Assembly (NCBI RefSeq): GCF_045865695.1
Contig: NZ_BAACAP010000251.1
Span: 1 to 64,000 of the forward strand
Origin: Scytonema sp045865695
GTDB taxonomy: Bacteria; Cyanobacteriota; Cyanobacteriia; Cyanobacteriales; Nostocaceae
Direction of reading: 5' to 3'
Length of the DNA stretch: 64,000 nucleotides
Positions 27,288 through 35,330 of the stretch are shown here, piece after piece (position 1 is the first letter of the stretch; the number at the start of each line of letters is the position of its first letter). Under the pieces are notes generated by a model. It ran no database searches, had not been told where the DNA came from, and worked only from the letters and a program-made list of their open reading frames with translations. Position numbers and translations under genes: made by a program.

Positions 27288-27436
27288 ATTACAAAATTTT
27301 GAGCGATCGCCCTTTTGAAAAAAGTTTTTGGTTTACTGAATATTTTGAGGGAAATTTTTATTCATCAAGGATGCACTTGCGATATCATCATTAAAATAGT
27401 ATTATTTAAAACTAATAAATTACGTGATATTCCTAA

Positions 27437-27865
27437 ATGATAACTGCGTCCGCCGATAAAATTGCTCTTGCTGTCGTCGGCGCTCATCTCACTGGACAGC
27501 CTCTGAATTATCAGCTACAAGAGCGTTTCGCAACAAAGCTAAAAACTTGCAACACTGCTGCCACATATCGCTTATATGCTCTTGCCAATACACAACCTCA
27601 AAAACCCGGATTAGTAAAAGTTTTAAATGGTGGAGTCAGTATTGAGGTAGAAGTTTGGAATTTGAGTGCGGAAGGTTTTGGGACTTTTGTAGCCGCAGTC
27701 CCATCACCCCTAGTCATTGGCACTATAGAACTGGAAGATGGCACATTCGTTAAAGGTTTTTTATGCGAACATTATGCGATCGCTGATGCACAAGATATTT
27801 CTCAATACGGTGGTTGGCGCAATTATCTCGCAAGTCTTTCATCCAATTATACTGGAAACGGTTAA
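27437..27865 (+). CDS. standalone allophanate hydrolase C-terminal domain
   Basis: 142 residues matching in order the C-terminal domain of AtzF: ALAVVGAHLTGQPLNYQLQE, TYRLYALANTQPQKPGLVKV, VSIEVEVWNLSAEGFGTFV, IGTIELEDGTFVKGFLCE and DISQYGGWRNYL. In fused enzymes this GGCT-like domain converts N-carboxycarbamate to carbamate. The ATG coincides with the domain boundary, so it looks like a true split gene and not a random truncation. It lies 369 bases after the amidase stop on the same strand. It probably acts in trans with the 25691-27067 product. Confidence 0.85.
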   Translation: MITASADKIALAVVGAHLTGQPLNYQLQERFATKLKTCNTAATYRLYALANTQPQKPGLVKVLNGGVSIEVEVWNLSAEGFGTFVAAVPSPLVIGTIELEDGTFVKGFLCEHYAIADAQDISQYGGWRNYLASLSSNYTGNG

Positions 27866-27920
27866 AAGCTAGCGATCGTCAATGTCGTTTAACCGTGCGT
27901 TGCTTCTTGTTGCGAGTTGG

Positions 27921-28226
27921 TCATGCCGCACGTAAGCTAATGTCATTTTGAACGTAATCCAATAGGGGAGGAAAGATTTTGGATTTATCGGTAGAGATTA
28001 ACACGAAGACCACATTGGTTGTACTTGACTCACGGATGTAGTTGTAAAGGACAGCGAAAGCTTTTGTAGTCAAGTAGTGAGCGTTTCTCAGCAAAACCAA
28101 AATTTTTGAGTTTTCAATTTCAGACAGTGAAGTCTGTACCTGATTTATCAGCTGTTTCACATCCTCGGCTTCATAACCTCTAGCCGCATCAAAATCTATA
28201 ACTCGGTCACACAGGAAAGATGTCAT
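27921..28226 (-). CDS. small protein resembling the Walker B to sensor 1 part of clamp-loader AAA+ proteins
   Basis: 101 residues. NSKILVLLRNAHYLTTKAF, followed by LYNYIRESSTTNVVFVLIST and IFPPLLDYV, follows the layout of clamp-loader delta'/gamma subunits from the Walker B strand to the sensor 1 strand, but with RNAH in place of DEAH/DDAH, and with no P-loop. GGAG lies 8 bases before the ATG, so it is probably expressed. It may be a degenerate AAA+ fragment or an unrelated alpha/beta protein; function unknown. Confidence 0.5.
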   Translation of the reverse strand: MTSFLCDRVIDFDAARGYEAEDVKQLINQVQTSLSEIENSKILVLLRNAHYLTTKAFAVLYNYIRESSTTNVVFVLISTDKSKIFPPLLDYVQNDISLRAA

Positions 28227-28416
28227 AGCGAATTCTCCGTTTCATCATTCAATTTTTTCATACGAAAATTTTCCATTCTTTTGATACTTGCTGAAACCCT
28301 TGATAAGTCTGAATTTCCGCATTTCGAGTTTTTCCTTAGCGTATCGAAACGCCCGTATTGGCACGGTTTCCCCAATAACAGATAATAAGAATGAAATATT
28401 GTCTTTACAAAACTTT

Positions 28417-29187
28417 ATGTATTTAACTTGGTTAGACAGCAATTCATGGTTAGTTGAGATGGGTAGAAAACGAATACTCATCGATCCTTGGCTCGTTGGT
28501 TCGCTAACCTTTGGCAATTTGGATTGGTTCTTCAAGGGTTCTCGGACTCAAGAGCGCACGATCCCAGAAAATATTGATTTGATTGTGCTGTCTCAAGGGT
28601 TGGAAGACCATGCTCATACACCAACATTAAAGCAACTCGATCGCAATATTCCTGTTGTGGCGTCTCCTAATGCAGCTAAAGTGGTAATGCAGTTAAATTA
28701 CACTCAGGTCACAGCACTCGCTCATGGTGAAACGTTTACTCTGGATGGAAGTGTCGCAATTACAGCAACTCCTGGTTCTTCAATTGGTCCGACTTTAGTA
28801 GAGAACGGTTACATCCTCAAAGAGTTGGAAACTGGCTTCGGTGTTTATTACGAACCTCATGGGCATCATTCTCCCTCACTTAAGCAATTTGCTCCCATAG
28901 ATGTTATTATTACGCCACAGTATGACTTGGGTTTGCCATTAGTTGGATCTATTATTAGGGGCAGAAAACACGCTTTGGAAGTGGCTCAATTGTTACAACC
29001 ACAAGTGATGATTCATACAGCAGCTGGTGGCGATGTGGTTTTTGAAGGATTGCTAAACTCTTTCCTTCAAGTTACTGGTAGTATTGCGGACTTCCGTTCC
29101 TTACTTGCACAAAATCATCTTTCAGTACAGGTAATTGAACCAAATCCTGGCGATCGCTTTGAAATAACAGTGACCAGTGACCAGTGA
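28417..29187 (+). CDS. metallo-beta-lactamase-fold (UlaG-like) hydrolase
   Basis: 256 residues from the ATG at 28417; the frame is open to 28288, but homology-like sequence begins with YLTWLDSNSWLVEMGRKRIL. Features: DPWLVGSLTFGNLDWF, LIVLSQGLEDHAHTP (variant of the HxxxDH metal motif, with Gln-Gly-Leu in place of the first His triad), YYEPHGHHS, IDVIITPQYDLGLPLVG and IHTAAGGDV. It belongs to the MBL superfamily group common in cyanobacteria; the altered motif makes catalysis uncertain. The last residues (VTSDQ-stop) come from a heptamer repeat array. Confidence 0.72.
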   Translation: MYLTWLDSNSWLVEMGRKRILIDPWLVGSLTFGNLDWFFKGSRTQERTIPENIDLIVLSQGLEDHAHTPTLKQLDRNIPVVASPNAAKVVMQLNYTQVTALAHGETFTLDGSVAITATPGSSIGPTLVENGYILKELETGFGVYYEPHGHHSPSLKQFAPIDVIITPQYDLGLPLVGSIIRGRKHALEVAQLLQPQVMIHTAAGGDVVFEGLLNSFLQVTGSIADFRSLLAQNHLSVQVIEPNPGDRFEITVTSDQ

Positions 29188-29219
29188 CCAGTGACCAGTG
29201 ACCAGTGACCAGTGACCAG
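29169..29219. repeat. heptamer array (GTGACCA), seven units
   Basis: Seven consecutive perfect GTGACCA units. The first ones encode the C-terminus and stop (CAG TGA) of the MBL-fold gene. On the other strand the array gives an endless WSLVTGH frame, which explains two spurious open frames at 29072-29297. Confidence 0.95.
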
Positions 29220-29226
29220 CAATCGG

Positions 29227-29479
29227 TTAGTCCCGGTACTGATACGGTTCTTCCCATTGTTCTGCTGCTTTGATAGCGATTTGAATGCCATTTTCAATGG
29301 CAGTCTCTTTTTCTGCTAACACAATGTCCGCGATTTTCTGATAAAAGACGCATTGAATGCAAGTAGGAATGGGCAATTAACTTTGCTCGTTCCGGATCGC
29401 CGGACAAAAGAGCGATGCTTGGTGGAGTCTCCCCAAGATCGTCTCGTCCAAACCCGATGTGATACAATTTATCATTCAT
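29227..29479 (-). pseudogene. nucleoside (uridine-type) phosphorylase remnant with large internal deletion
   Basis: Minus strand. An ATG at 29479 starts MNDKLYHIGFGRDDLG and IALLSGDPERAKLIAHSYL, the N-terminal phosphate-binding region (GDPxR) of PNP/UDP-family phosphorylases. After about 45 residues the sequence jumps frame to KIADIVLAEKETAIENGIQI...AAEQWEEPYQYRD-stop, which looks like a phosphorylase C-terminal helix. The central ~170 residues are gone and the two parts are out of frame, so it is a deletion relic. Its start overlaps the stop of the S9 peptidase gene by 4 bases, suggesting former translational coupling. Confidence 0.62.
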
Positions 29480-31839
29480 TTGAGATACTTATCACACCAG
29501 TTCACCATTTCCCAAAGCACATGACCTACTGCTTCGCGAGAGTAATAACCGTGGTCTTCTAATGGTAATATGACACTGCGAACAGTTGCTCCCAAACCTT
29601 TCAATGCTTCATACAATCTTTCAGTTTGGAGAGGATATGTACCAGGATTGCTATCTTTTTCTCCATGAATCAGTAAAAGAGGAGCTTTGATTTTAGCAGC
29701 ATGAGTGAAGGGAGACATATTAATATAAGTCTCTGGTGCTTCCCAAAAATGGCGCTGCTCTTGTTGAAAACCAAAAGGAGTCAAAGTGCGATTATACGCC
29801 CCACTCCTAGCAATTCCCATACAAAACAAATCTGTGTGCGCTAATAAATTGACTGTAGTAAATGCGCCATAAGAATGCCCGCTAATACCAATACGATGAG
29901 GATCGGCAATACCACGCTCAACCACATAATCAACGGCTGCTTTTGCCCCTGCAATCAATTGTTCTACGTAAGAATCATTGGGTTCTACATCATCTTCACC
30001 AATAATTGGCATTGTAGGGCCTGAAAGCACTGCATAACCCTGAGTTAGCAAAAATAAAACAGATGCATAACTCGGACGGCTGAAGGTATTTTCAGAACTA
30101 TTAATTTGCCCTGCAAATTCCTTATCTTTAAATTCTTGGGGATACACCCAAAACAAAATTGGCAGAGTTCCATCACGAGTGGTATCATAACCAGGTGGTA
30201 AGTAAAGTTTTGCTGAGAGTTGTACGCCATCCGCACGTTGATATTTAACTAACTCGCTTTGTAATCCCGCCAATTGAGGAGCAGGATCTTGGTAATGAGT
30301 GAGTGCTTGAGGAGTTTGGTTGTGAGTGCGATTAAACAAATAATAATTGGGTGGTTCAGTTTTAGATTGACGGTGCGAGATCAAAGTTCGCACTTCATCA
30401 TCTAGTACGTAGGAAATATCTTCAAAATAAGGGTCTTGACATTGCCACAAGCGTTGTGTAACCCCAGTTTCTAAATCCAGACTATCCAAAAATGGGTGAA
30501 CGCCGTCAGGAGATGCGCCACGACCGCTGAGATAAATGGTATTACTTTGAGGTGCAAAGCGTAAAACTCGATATCTTTGAAATCCCAAGGTTGTCAATGG
30601 CGATCCCGGATCTGTGTACTTATCTTCGTAACTGCGATCGAATAATAATTGTGGGGGTGAGTCGGGTGTTTGTGGGTAAATGCGCCAAATTCGCTCTTTG
30701 CGCGTGTCGTACCATCTTTCCCACACCAAGGCTACATCTTCTTTGCCCCAAATAATATGATGAAAGCGATATTCAGATTGCCAAAGTTGCTTTGGCGTAC
30801 CTGTAAAAGGTGCTTCTAATTCGTATAAAGCGTCCCGTTTGGGAACATCATTGGTAGGATCGCCTTCGTCTAAGGCTTCTACCCAATGCAATGTCGCTTC
30901 TGCATCATTCCGCCAAGATATTTCTCTTCTTCCTGTCCGCACTTCATCAAATTTGGTTGTACGGCGCATGAAAAGTGGCACATCAACAACTTCGTAAATT
31001 AGTTGACCCGTATCATCTATTACCTGAAGGGTTTTTGGAAAAAATGAGACGGGTAATTGATAAGAAAATGGTCTGTGCAACTGAGTCAGTAGAAGATATT
31101 TACTATTTGGGGAGGCTACAGCTTCATAAATCAAAATACCCGATCTGAGTAGGGTGCGGCGACCATCTAAAGTAACTTTTTCTAAGTTTGCGGTTAAGTA
31201 ATATTCAAATAATGCTTCATCATGAGGGTTTTTCAAGAGGTTTGTATAGGTGCGGCTTGGGCTTTTACCGCTAAAGTTTTCTTGAACGATTGGTCCCGGA
31301 GGAACGTTCGGTTTGGCTGGTGGTTCTCCTCGATGGGGTGGAATGAATTTACAAATCAGTGCTTCATCAGACAACCAACGATATGGTTCTCCGTAAGCAG
31401 CATTGAGTATTGGTTCGGTTAGTTGTTGTAAGGTCAAACTATCGACATCTAGAACCCACAGTTCTAGTCCGGTGTCTTGAGTGAGGGTAAAGGCTAGTTT
31501 TTGACTGTTGGGCGACCACTTGATATAGCCAATCTGAGCATTTTCGGGTAAAGCTACTGTTCGATCGCGAGCTTGTGGACTCACTACCCTAATTTTTAAG
31601 CTCTGGTAGAATGACAGGCGAGAGAGCGCATTAGTTTTGGGATTTAAGAGCAATCCTGCCAATGGAATCTCTGGTTCTGCAAAATGAGCGATCGCCTGTA
31701 ATGATGGTTTTTCTAACTCTACCATCCATTGACGGTTGGGAGAAAGCAGAATAGTTGGTGGAGATGGGGCATTGAGAATTTGGGCAATGGGTTCTGGGGG
31801 AGACTGCCAGATTTGTTCGATACTTGATAAGTTTTGCAT
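29476..31839 (-). CDS. S9-family prolyl oligopeptidase-like serine peptidase
   Basis: 787 residues. The N-terminal ~500 form a beta-propeller-like region (repeats such as YIKWSPNSQKLAFTLTQDTG and EISWRNDAEATLHWVEALDE). The C-terminal alpha/beta-hydrolase domain has the nucleophile in GISGHSYGAF (about residue 651), the acid near 725 (LLLIHGEKDSNPGTYP) and His near 761 (LEDHGYYSRE). No signal peptide, so probably cytoplasmic. It resembles the cyanobacterial/plastid glutamyl-peptidase branch of S9. The gene ends where the phosphorylase relic begins (4-base overlap). Confidence 0.88.
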   Translation of the reverse strand: MQNLSSIEQIWQSPPEPIAQILNAPSPPTILLSPNRQWMVELEKPSLQAIAHFAEPEIPLAGLLLNPKTNALSRLSFYQSLKIRVVSPQARDRTVALPENAQIGYIKWSPNSQKLAFTLTQDTGLELWVLDVDSLTLQQLTEPILNAAYGEPYRWLSDEALICKFIPPHRGEPPAKPNVPPGPIVQENFSGKSPSRTYTNLLKNPHDEALFEYYLTANLEKVTLDGRRTLLRSGILIYEAVASPNSKYLLLTQLHRPFSYQLPVSFFPKTLQVIDDTGQLIYEVVDVPLFMRRTTKFDEVRTGRREISWRNDAEATLHWVEALDEGDPTNDVPKRDALYELEAPFTGTPKQLWQSEYRFHHIIWGKEDVALVWERWYDTRKERIWRIYPQTPDSPPQLLFDRSYEDKYTDPGSPLTTLGFQRYRVLRFAPQSNTIYLSGRGASPDGVHPFLDSLDLETGVTQRLWQCQDPYFEDISYVLDDEVRTLISHRQSKTEPPNYYLFNRTHNQTPQALTHYQDPAPQLAGLQSELVKYQRADGVQLSAKLYLPPGYDTTRDGTLPILFWVYPQEFKDKEFAGQINSSENTFSRPSYASVLFLLTQGYAVLSGPTMPIIGEDDVEPNDSYVEQLIAGAKAAVDYVVERGIADPHRIGISGHSYGAFTTVNLLAHTDLFCMGIARSGAYNRTLTPFGFQQEQRHFWEAPETYINMSPFTHAAKIKAPLLLIHGEKDSNPGTYPLQTERLYEALKGLGATVRSVILPLEDHGYYSREAVGHVLWEMVNWCDKYLK

Positions 31840-32022
31840 TTACGTTGATAATACTGCCTATCCTTTCAAATTAACAATATTTTACAAACTTTTCTATACT
31901 CAATTAACGTTCCTCTCAGTAGACGATAAAAACGTGAGACCGAGACACTTATATCTCTTCAAGAAATTCGGCTTCTGAGTGACAAATAGTCTTAAATTTC
32001 ATTGAGTCGATCTACTGACGTT

Positions 32023-32160
32023 ATACCAATTATCTATATTAAAGCAACAGATTGAGATCCCCCCTAGCCCCCCTTAAAAAGGGGGGAAAGTACTTAAAGT
32101 CCCCCTTTTTAAGGGGGATTTAGGGGGAGCGTGTGTAGCAATCATTTGGACAATTGGTAT
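32023..32160. repeat. MITE-like element with ATACCAATT termini
   Basis: 138 bp bounded by inverted ATACCAATT (32023-32031; complement at 32152-32160). It contains paired CCCCCC/GGGGGG hairpins (32058-32125). No coding frame. It lies immediately upstream of the response-regulator relic. 31840-32022 is AT-rich, with one AGTGTCTCGGTC-type motif (inverted, near 31937), and should contain the S9 peptidase promoter. Confidence 0.65.
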
Positions 32161-32189
32161 TAAAATAAAAATTTTGTAAACTTTTTCAT

Positions 32190-32444
32190 TAATTATTGAA
32201 TTTTTAGAAAATCCATAATAGCGATTTACTCAATATTGTTTGGTTATCTTTCGAGTCACCAGGAGAAGAAGCAGTGACCATACAAATTAGAGGATTGCGG
32301 CAAAAACTCAAAGCAGCAGGAATGAGTGTAGATTTGAATGAGACAGTATATGGAGTAGGTTATCGTCTCAAGGAAGAAGAGCGGAAGAGCGACGCGAATT
32401 TGTTACAAGTAAAATCTCCTGCATACTCAGAATTTCCTCATGAT
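32190..32444 (+). pseudogene. remnant of an OmpR-type response regulator DNA-binding domain
   Basis: From 32208 one frame reads LLNIVWLSFESPGEEAV, then IQIRGLRQKLKAAGMSVDLN and ETVYGVGYRLKEEE before a diverging tail and TGA at 32442. This is the recognition helix and wing of an OmpR/PhoB-type winged helix. Just upstream, a different frame reads IIEFLENP, two stops, then RFTQ, matching the preceding helix of the domain. The receiver domain is absent and the join is frameshifted, so it is a decayed relic. A MITE-like element abuts it. Confidence 0.68.
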
Positions 32445-32541
32445 TAATTGCTTAAATAAATAATTAATTCCTTTGTGAATCAATATGTGTATTCACAATA
32501 ATCTAACTGACCAGCGCGACAAACAGAAAGGACGTGCCGGA

Positions 32542-32796
32542 ATGACTATTAGGAAACAAATTTTGGACTGTTTGACAGACAATCCTCGTCAATGGATTCC
32601 CGATTTAGAAGCTAAGTTCATGACTTGGAATCCAGAAAAAAACATTCATGAAGTTAACCTAGAATTTTGGATTGTACTTCAGCAGTTACGAGATGAGGGC
32701 GTTGTTACAGTAGAAAGCTATGCAGAGTGGAAGGGGGTAACTCGTATGTTAAAAACACAAGTAAAATTAGTTGAGCCAGAACGTGGAAAAGCATAG
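32542..32796 (+). CDS. hypothetical protein
   Basis: 84 residues from the ATG at 32542 (AAAGGA 9 bases upstream); an upstream in-frame ATG at 32485 would add 19 residues. MTIRKQILDCLTDNPRQWIP...FWIVLQQLRDEGVVTVESYA looks like a small winged-helix-type fold (helix-helix-wing), but no family is claimed. It precedes the deacetylase gene by 60 bases on the same strand. Confidence 0.45.
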   Translation: MTIRKQILDCLTDNPRQWIPDLEAKFMTWNPEKNIHEVNLEFWIVLQQLRDEGVVTVESYAEWKGVTRMLKTQVKLVEPERGKA

Positions 32797-32856
32797 CGAT
32801 CTCATAGCTTGCTCTACATTTTAGCTATAATATGCAAAGGAAGTTAAGACTCATAG

Positions 32857-33555
32857 ATGCAATTTGCCCCACTCTTTCCAATATTGTACCGCATTCTTAA
32901 ACCAACGTTTCCCAATTGTCTTTGGTGCGGGGATGCCAATTCCAAATCGATCGCCTTAACATTTGATGATGGTCCCCATCCTCAGTACACGCCACAGCTA
33001 TTGAAAGTTCTAGATCGTTACAACATCGTAGCTAGTTTTTTCTGGTTGGGTGCTTGTATCAATCGATCGCCTCAAATAGCGCAAGAAATTTTCAATCGGG
33101 GTCACTGGATTGGCTTACACGGCTACGATCATCGAAATTTTCCCATGCTATCACCCACGGAACTCAAGCACAGTTTAGAGAAAACCCAAGCAGCTATTTA
33201 TGATGCTTGTCAGCTAGAACCCGATCGAGTCCGTGATGTCCGTCCCCCAAATGGGTTATTTACACCAACAACATTAAACTTACTACGACAGTGGAATTAC
33301 CGCCCAGTGATGTGGAGTGTTGTTCCAGAGGACTGGGCGCTTCCAGGTATCGCTACCGTGACACAGCGAGTTTTAAAGCAAGTCTGTAATGGCTCGTTGA
33401 TTGTTCTGCATGATGGTGCTTGTGGTGGACAAGATGTTGCCGAAACAGCAGCAATTTTAATACCAAAATTGTTGGAAGAAGGTTATCAATTTGTAACTGT
33501 GGATGAATATTGGAGGTGTAGAACAGGCGTCTCGCCTGTCATTGTTAGTGGTTAA
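32857..33555 (+). CDS. NodB-type polysaccharide deacetylase
   Basis: 232 residues. NodB homology motifs in order: ALTFDDGPHP (general base and metal Asp), HGYDHRNF (metal His pair, in place of HTxxH), RPPNGLFTP, WSVVPEDWALPG and LIVLHDGACGG. Such enzymes remove N-acetyl groups from chitin-like, peptidoglycan or exopolysaccharide chains. No signal peptide is evident, only a mildly hydrophobic start. The C-terminal tail (RTGVSPVIVSG) runs into AGGCGTCTCGCC-type repeat sequence. 33560-33716 downstream holds CCCAATC-rich repeats. Confidence 0.85.
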   Translation: MQFAPLFPILYRILKPTFPNCLWCGDANSKSIALTFDDGPHPQYTPQLLKVLDRYNIVASFFWLGACINRSPQIAQEIFNRGHWIGLHGYDHRNFPMLSPTELKHSLEKTQAAIYDACQLEPDRVRDVRPPNGLFTPTTLNLLRQWNYRPVMWSVVPEDWALPGIATVTQRVLKQVCNGSLIVLHDGACGGQDVAETAAILIPKLLEEGYQFVTVDEYWRCRTGVSPVIVSG

Positions 33556-33597
33556 GTAGGGGCGCAATGCCTTACGCCCGTACACTTAATTGGTGGA

Positions 33598-33716
33598 AAA
33601 AAACTTTATTCCCAATCCCCATTACCCCTCAACAAGGAAGGGATACCGAGTTCCCCAATCCCCATTGCCCCTTATCCCCAGAGGGGGCCCCGAGTTCCCC
33701 AATCCCCAATCACAAC
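33598..33716. repeat. CCCAATCCCC-type repeat cluster
   Basis: Several CCCAATCCCCATT and GTTCCCCAATCCCC units between the convergent deacetylase and mltA genes. Related runs are at 12615-12657, 49170-49205, 50380-50411 and 52733-52845, and a short one sits inside dapF. No hairpin strong enough to call a terminator. Confidence 0.6.
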
Positions 33717-35005
33717 TTCAATAACAAATAGTACAATTGACCGCGAGCAACTGTGACACCAGCACGATCGCCTGCAACTTGACCAGTCCCTAGAAAATAA
33801 TCTACTCTACCCGCCCCTTTGATTGCACCTCCTGTGTCTTGATCGAGAACGTAACGACTCACAATTCGGCGTTCCATTTTTCCAGTTGCTTTGTTCGCAA
33901 AGGGAAAAGGTGCTCTAATGAATGCCAAAGCACCAGGAGGCATGAGGGATTTATCCGTTGCTATGGAACGCTCGGCTGTTATTGGTACGCCAACAGAACC
34001 TCGTGCGGGTGCTCCGTAATTTTCTTGAAAAAACACAAAGCTACGATCGCGAGGAATATAAACATTTAATTCTTGTGGATATTTCTGAAAATATTCCAAA
34101 ATAGTTGGCATAGTCATCCCTTCAAGTGGAAGCTTGCTATCTTCTGCTAGAGATTTTCCAATACTTTTATAGTTATAAGCAGTATTACCAGCATACCCTA
34201 TAGTTGTTTGCTTGCCATCAGGAAATTGCAATCGAGCAGAACCCTGTATCTGTGCTAGATAAGGTTCTAAGCGATCGCGAAACCAAAATAACTCCAATCC
34301 CTGCAATCGACCTTTTGAGGCTTGCAACCCATCAGCACCTTCTAATTCCAAGCGAGTAGGATGGGGTCTTGACCAAGATTGTAAGTCTTGAGGTAAACGA
34401 TAAACAGGATAGCGGTATTCTGCTGTGGGTACGCGACTAGCTGCATAAACTGGTTCGTAGTAGGCAGTAAACAAAACTGAGCCTTTGCTGTCACTGCCTA
34501 CAGATTGGTAAAAAACAAATTCTTTCGCGATCGCTGTATTAAGTTCCGTAGCAGATTTAGACTTTAGTAAAAGTTCGCGAAACCTTTGTAAACTTTTAAG
34601 AACCCGTTCTCGTGTAATTCCCTCTACTTGATATCCCTGGTAAGCCGTAGCAGCATTATTAGAAGACAAATATTGCAAACTGCGATCGACAGAGGTTATT
34701 AGCGCTTTTTTGTCAGGTAATTGACTATTTTCTCCCCACAATTGCCGATCCAGACAAGAGATATCTTCTTGACAACAAGGAAAAGGCGACTTTTGAATAG
34801 GGACTAGTGCTGGTGTAACAGGCTTTTGATTTGCAGGATCTTGAGGTTGATTTTGAGAGGTTACAGGCAATTCCCATCTAGCCACCCTACATTCCGGCGG
34901 ACTCAATTGGTTTTGTGCCACTTGTTGCACGGGTATGAATGCAATTAAAGGAGTCACGGGAAAGCCGATAGCTATAGCAGCGAGCGTTTTTTTCTTCCGG
35001 AACAT
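33710..35005 (-). CDS. mltA: murein transglycosylase A (MltA) with 3D domain
   Basis: 431 residues. An N-terminal signal/anchor (AAIAIGFPVTPLIAFIP) is followed by a Pro/Gln-rich spacer. The MltA domain then shows LFTAYYEPVYAASRVPTAEY, LQGLELFWFRDRLEPYLAQ and IQGSARLQFPDGK. A C-terminal 3D domain has YVLDQDTGGAIKGAGRVDYF with the catalytic Asp set. It cleaves the MurNAc-GlcNAc bond, forming 1,6-anhydro products during wall turnover; periplasmic. There is no clear lipobox, so it may be anchored by an uncleaved signal. Monocistronic. Confidence 0.9.
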   Translation of the reverse strand: MFRKKKTLAAIAIGFPVTPLIAFIPVQQVAQNQLSPPECRVARWELPVTSQNQPQDPANQKPVTPALVPIQKSPFPCCQEDISCLDRQLWGENSQLPDKKALITSVDRSLQYLSSNNAATAYQGYQVEGITRERVLKSLQRFRELLLKSKSATELNTAIAKEFVFYQSVGSDSKGSVLFTAYYEPVYAASRVPTAEYRYPVYRLPQDLQSWSRPHPTRLELEGADGLQASKGRLQGLELFWFRDRLEPYLAQIQGSARLQFPDGKQTTIGYAGNTAYNYKSIGKSLAEDSKLPLEGMTMPTILEYFQKYPQELNVYIPRDRSFVFFQENYGAPARGSVGVPITAERSIATDKSLMPPGALAFIRAPFPFANKATGKMERRIVSRYVLDQDTGGAIKGAGRVDYFLGTGQVAGDRAGVTVARGQLYYLLLKL

Positions 35006-35072
35006 AGGGCTGAAACATTTCAGGAGATATGGAAGTGTGTAGTATTCTAACCACGACTCTCCTCAATTGTCA

Positions 35073-35264
35073 TTAAGGCAGTAGATCGATAAGAATAATT
35101 ATCAATCCTCCCAAAACGTGTAACACAGCAAAGATAAATGTGATGCGCCCCTTGAATGTTTTAAGATTGAGTTCGAGGTTAGCAACTCTCAAACTGCCAC
35201 CAATCCAAGCAACTACACCAATTACTGCAATTATCAGCCCAATTAGAGTGGGAGTACTTAGCAT
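35073..35264 (-). CDS. small two-helix membrane protein, hypothetical
   Basis: 63 residues with two membrane helices (LIGLIIAVIGVVAWIGG and ITFIFAVLHVLGGLIIILIDLL) and a short basic loop (NLELNLKTFKGR). GGAGGG lies 8-9 bases before the ATG, supporting expression. No family is recognised. Upstream of mltA on the same strand by 68 bases. Confidence 0.6.
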   Translation of the reverse strand: MLSTPTLIGLIIAVIGVVAWIGGSLRVANLELNLKTFKGRITFIFAVLHVLGGLIIILIDLLP

Positions 35265-35330
35265 TCGGTAGACCCTCCTAATATCAATAGAGTTGGTTCT
35301 TGAATTGTAAAATTTTTTGATAACAAATCA

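Noticed and set aside
28245..28535. Minus-strand 96-codon frame
   Set aside because: Overlaps the start of the MBL-fold gene on the other strand and has no protein-like pattern.
29072..29297. Two minus-strand open frames rich in VTGHWSL
   Set aside because: They are the complement of a GTGACCA heptamer array, which never contains a stop; pure artefact.
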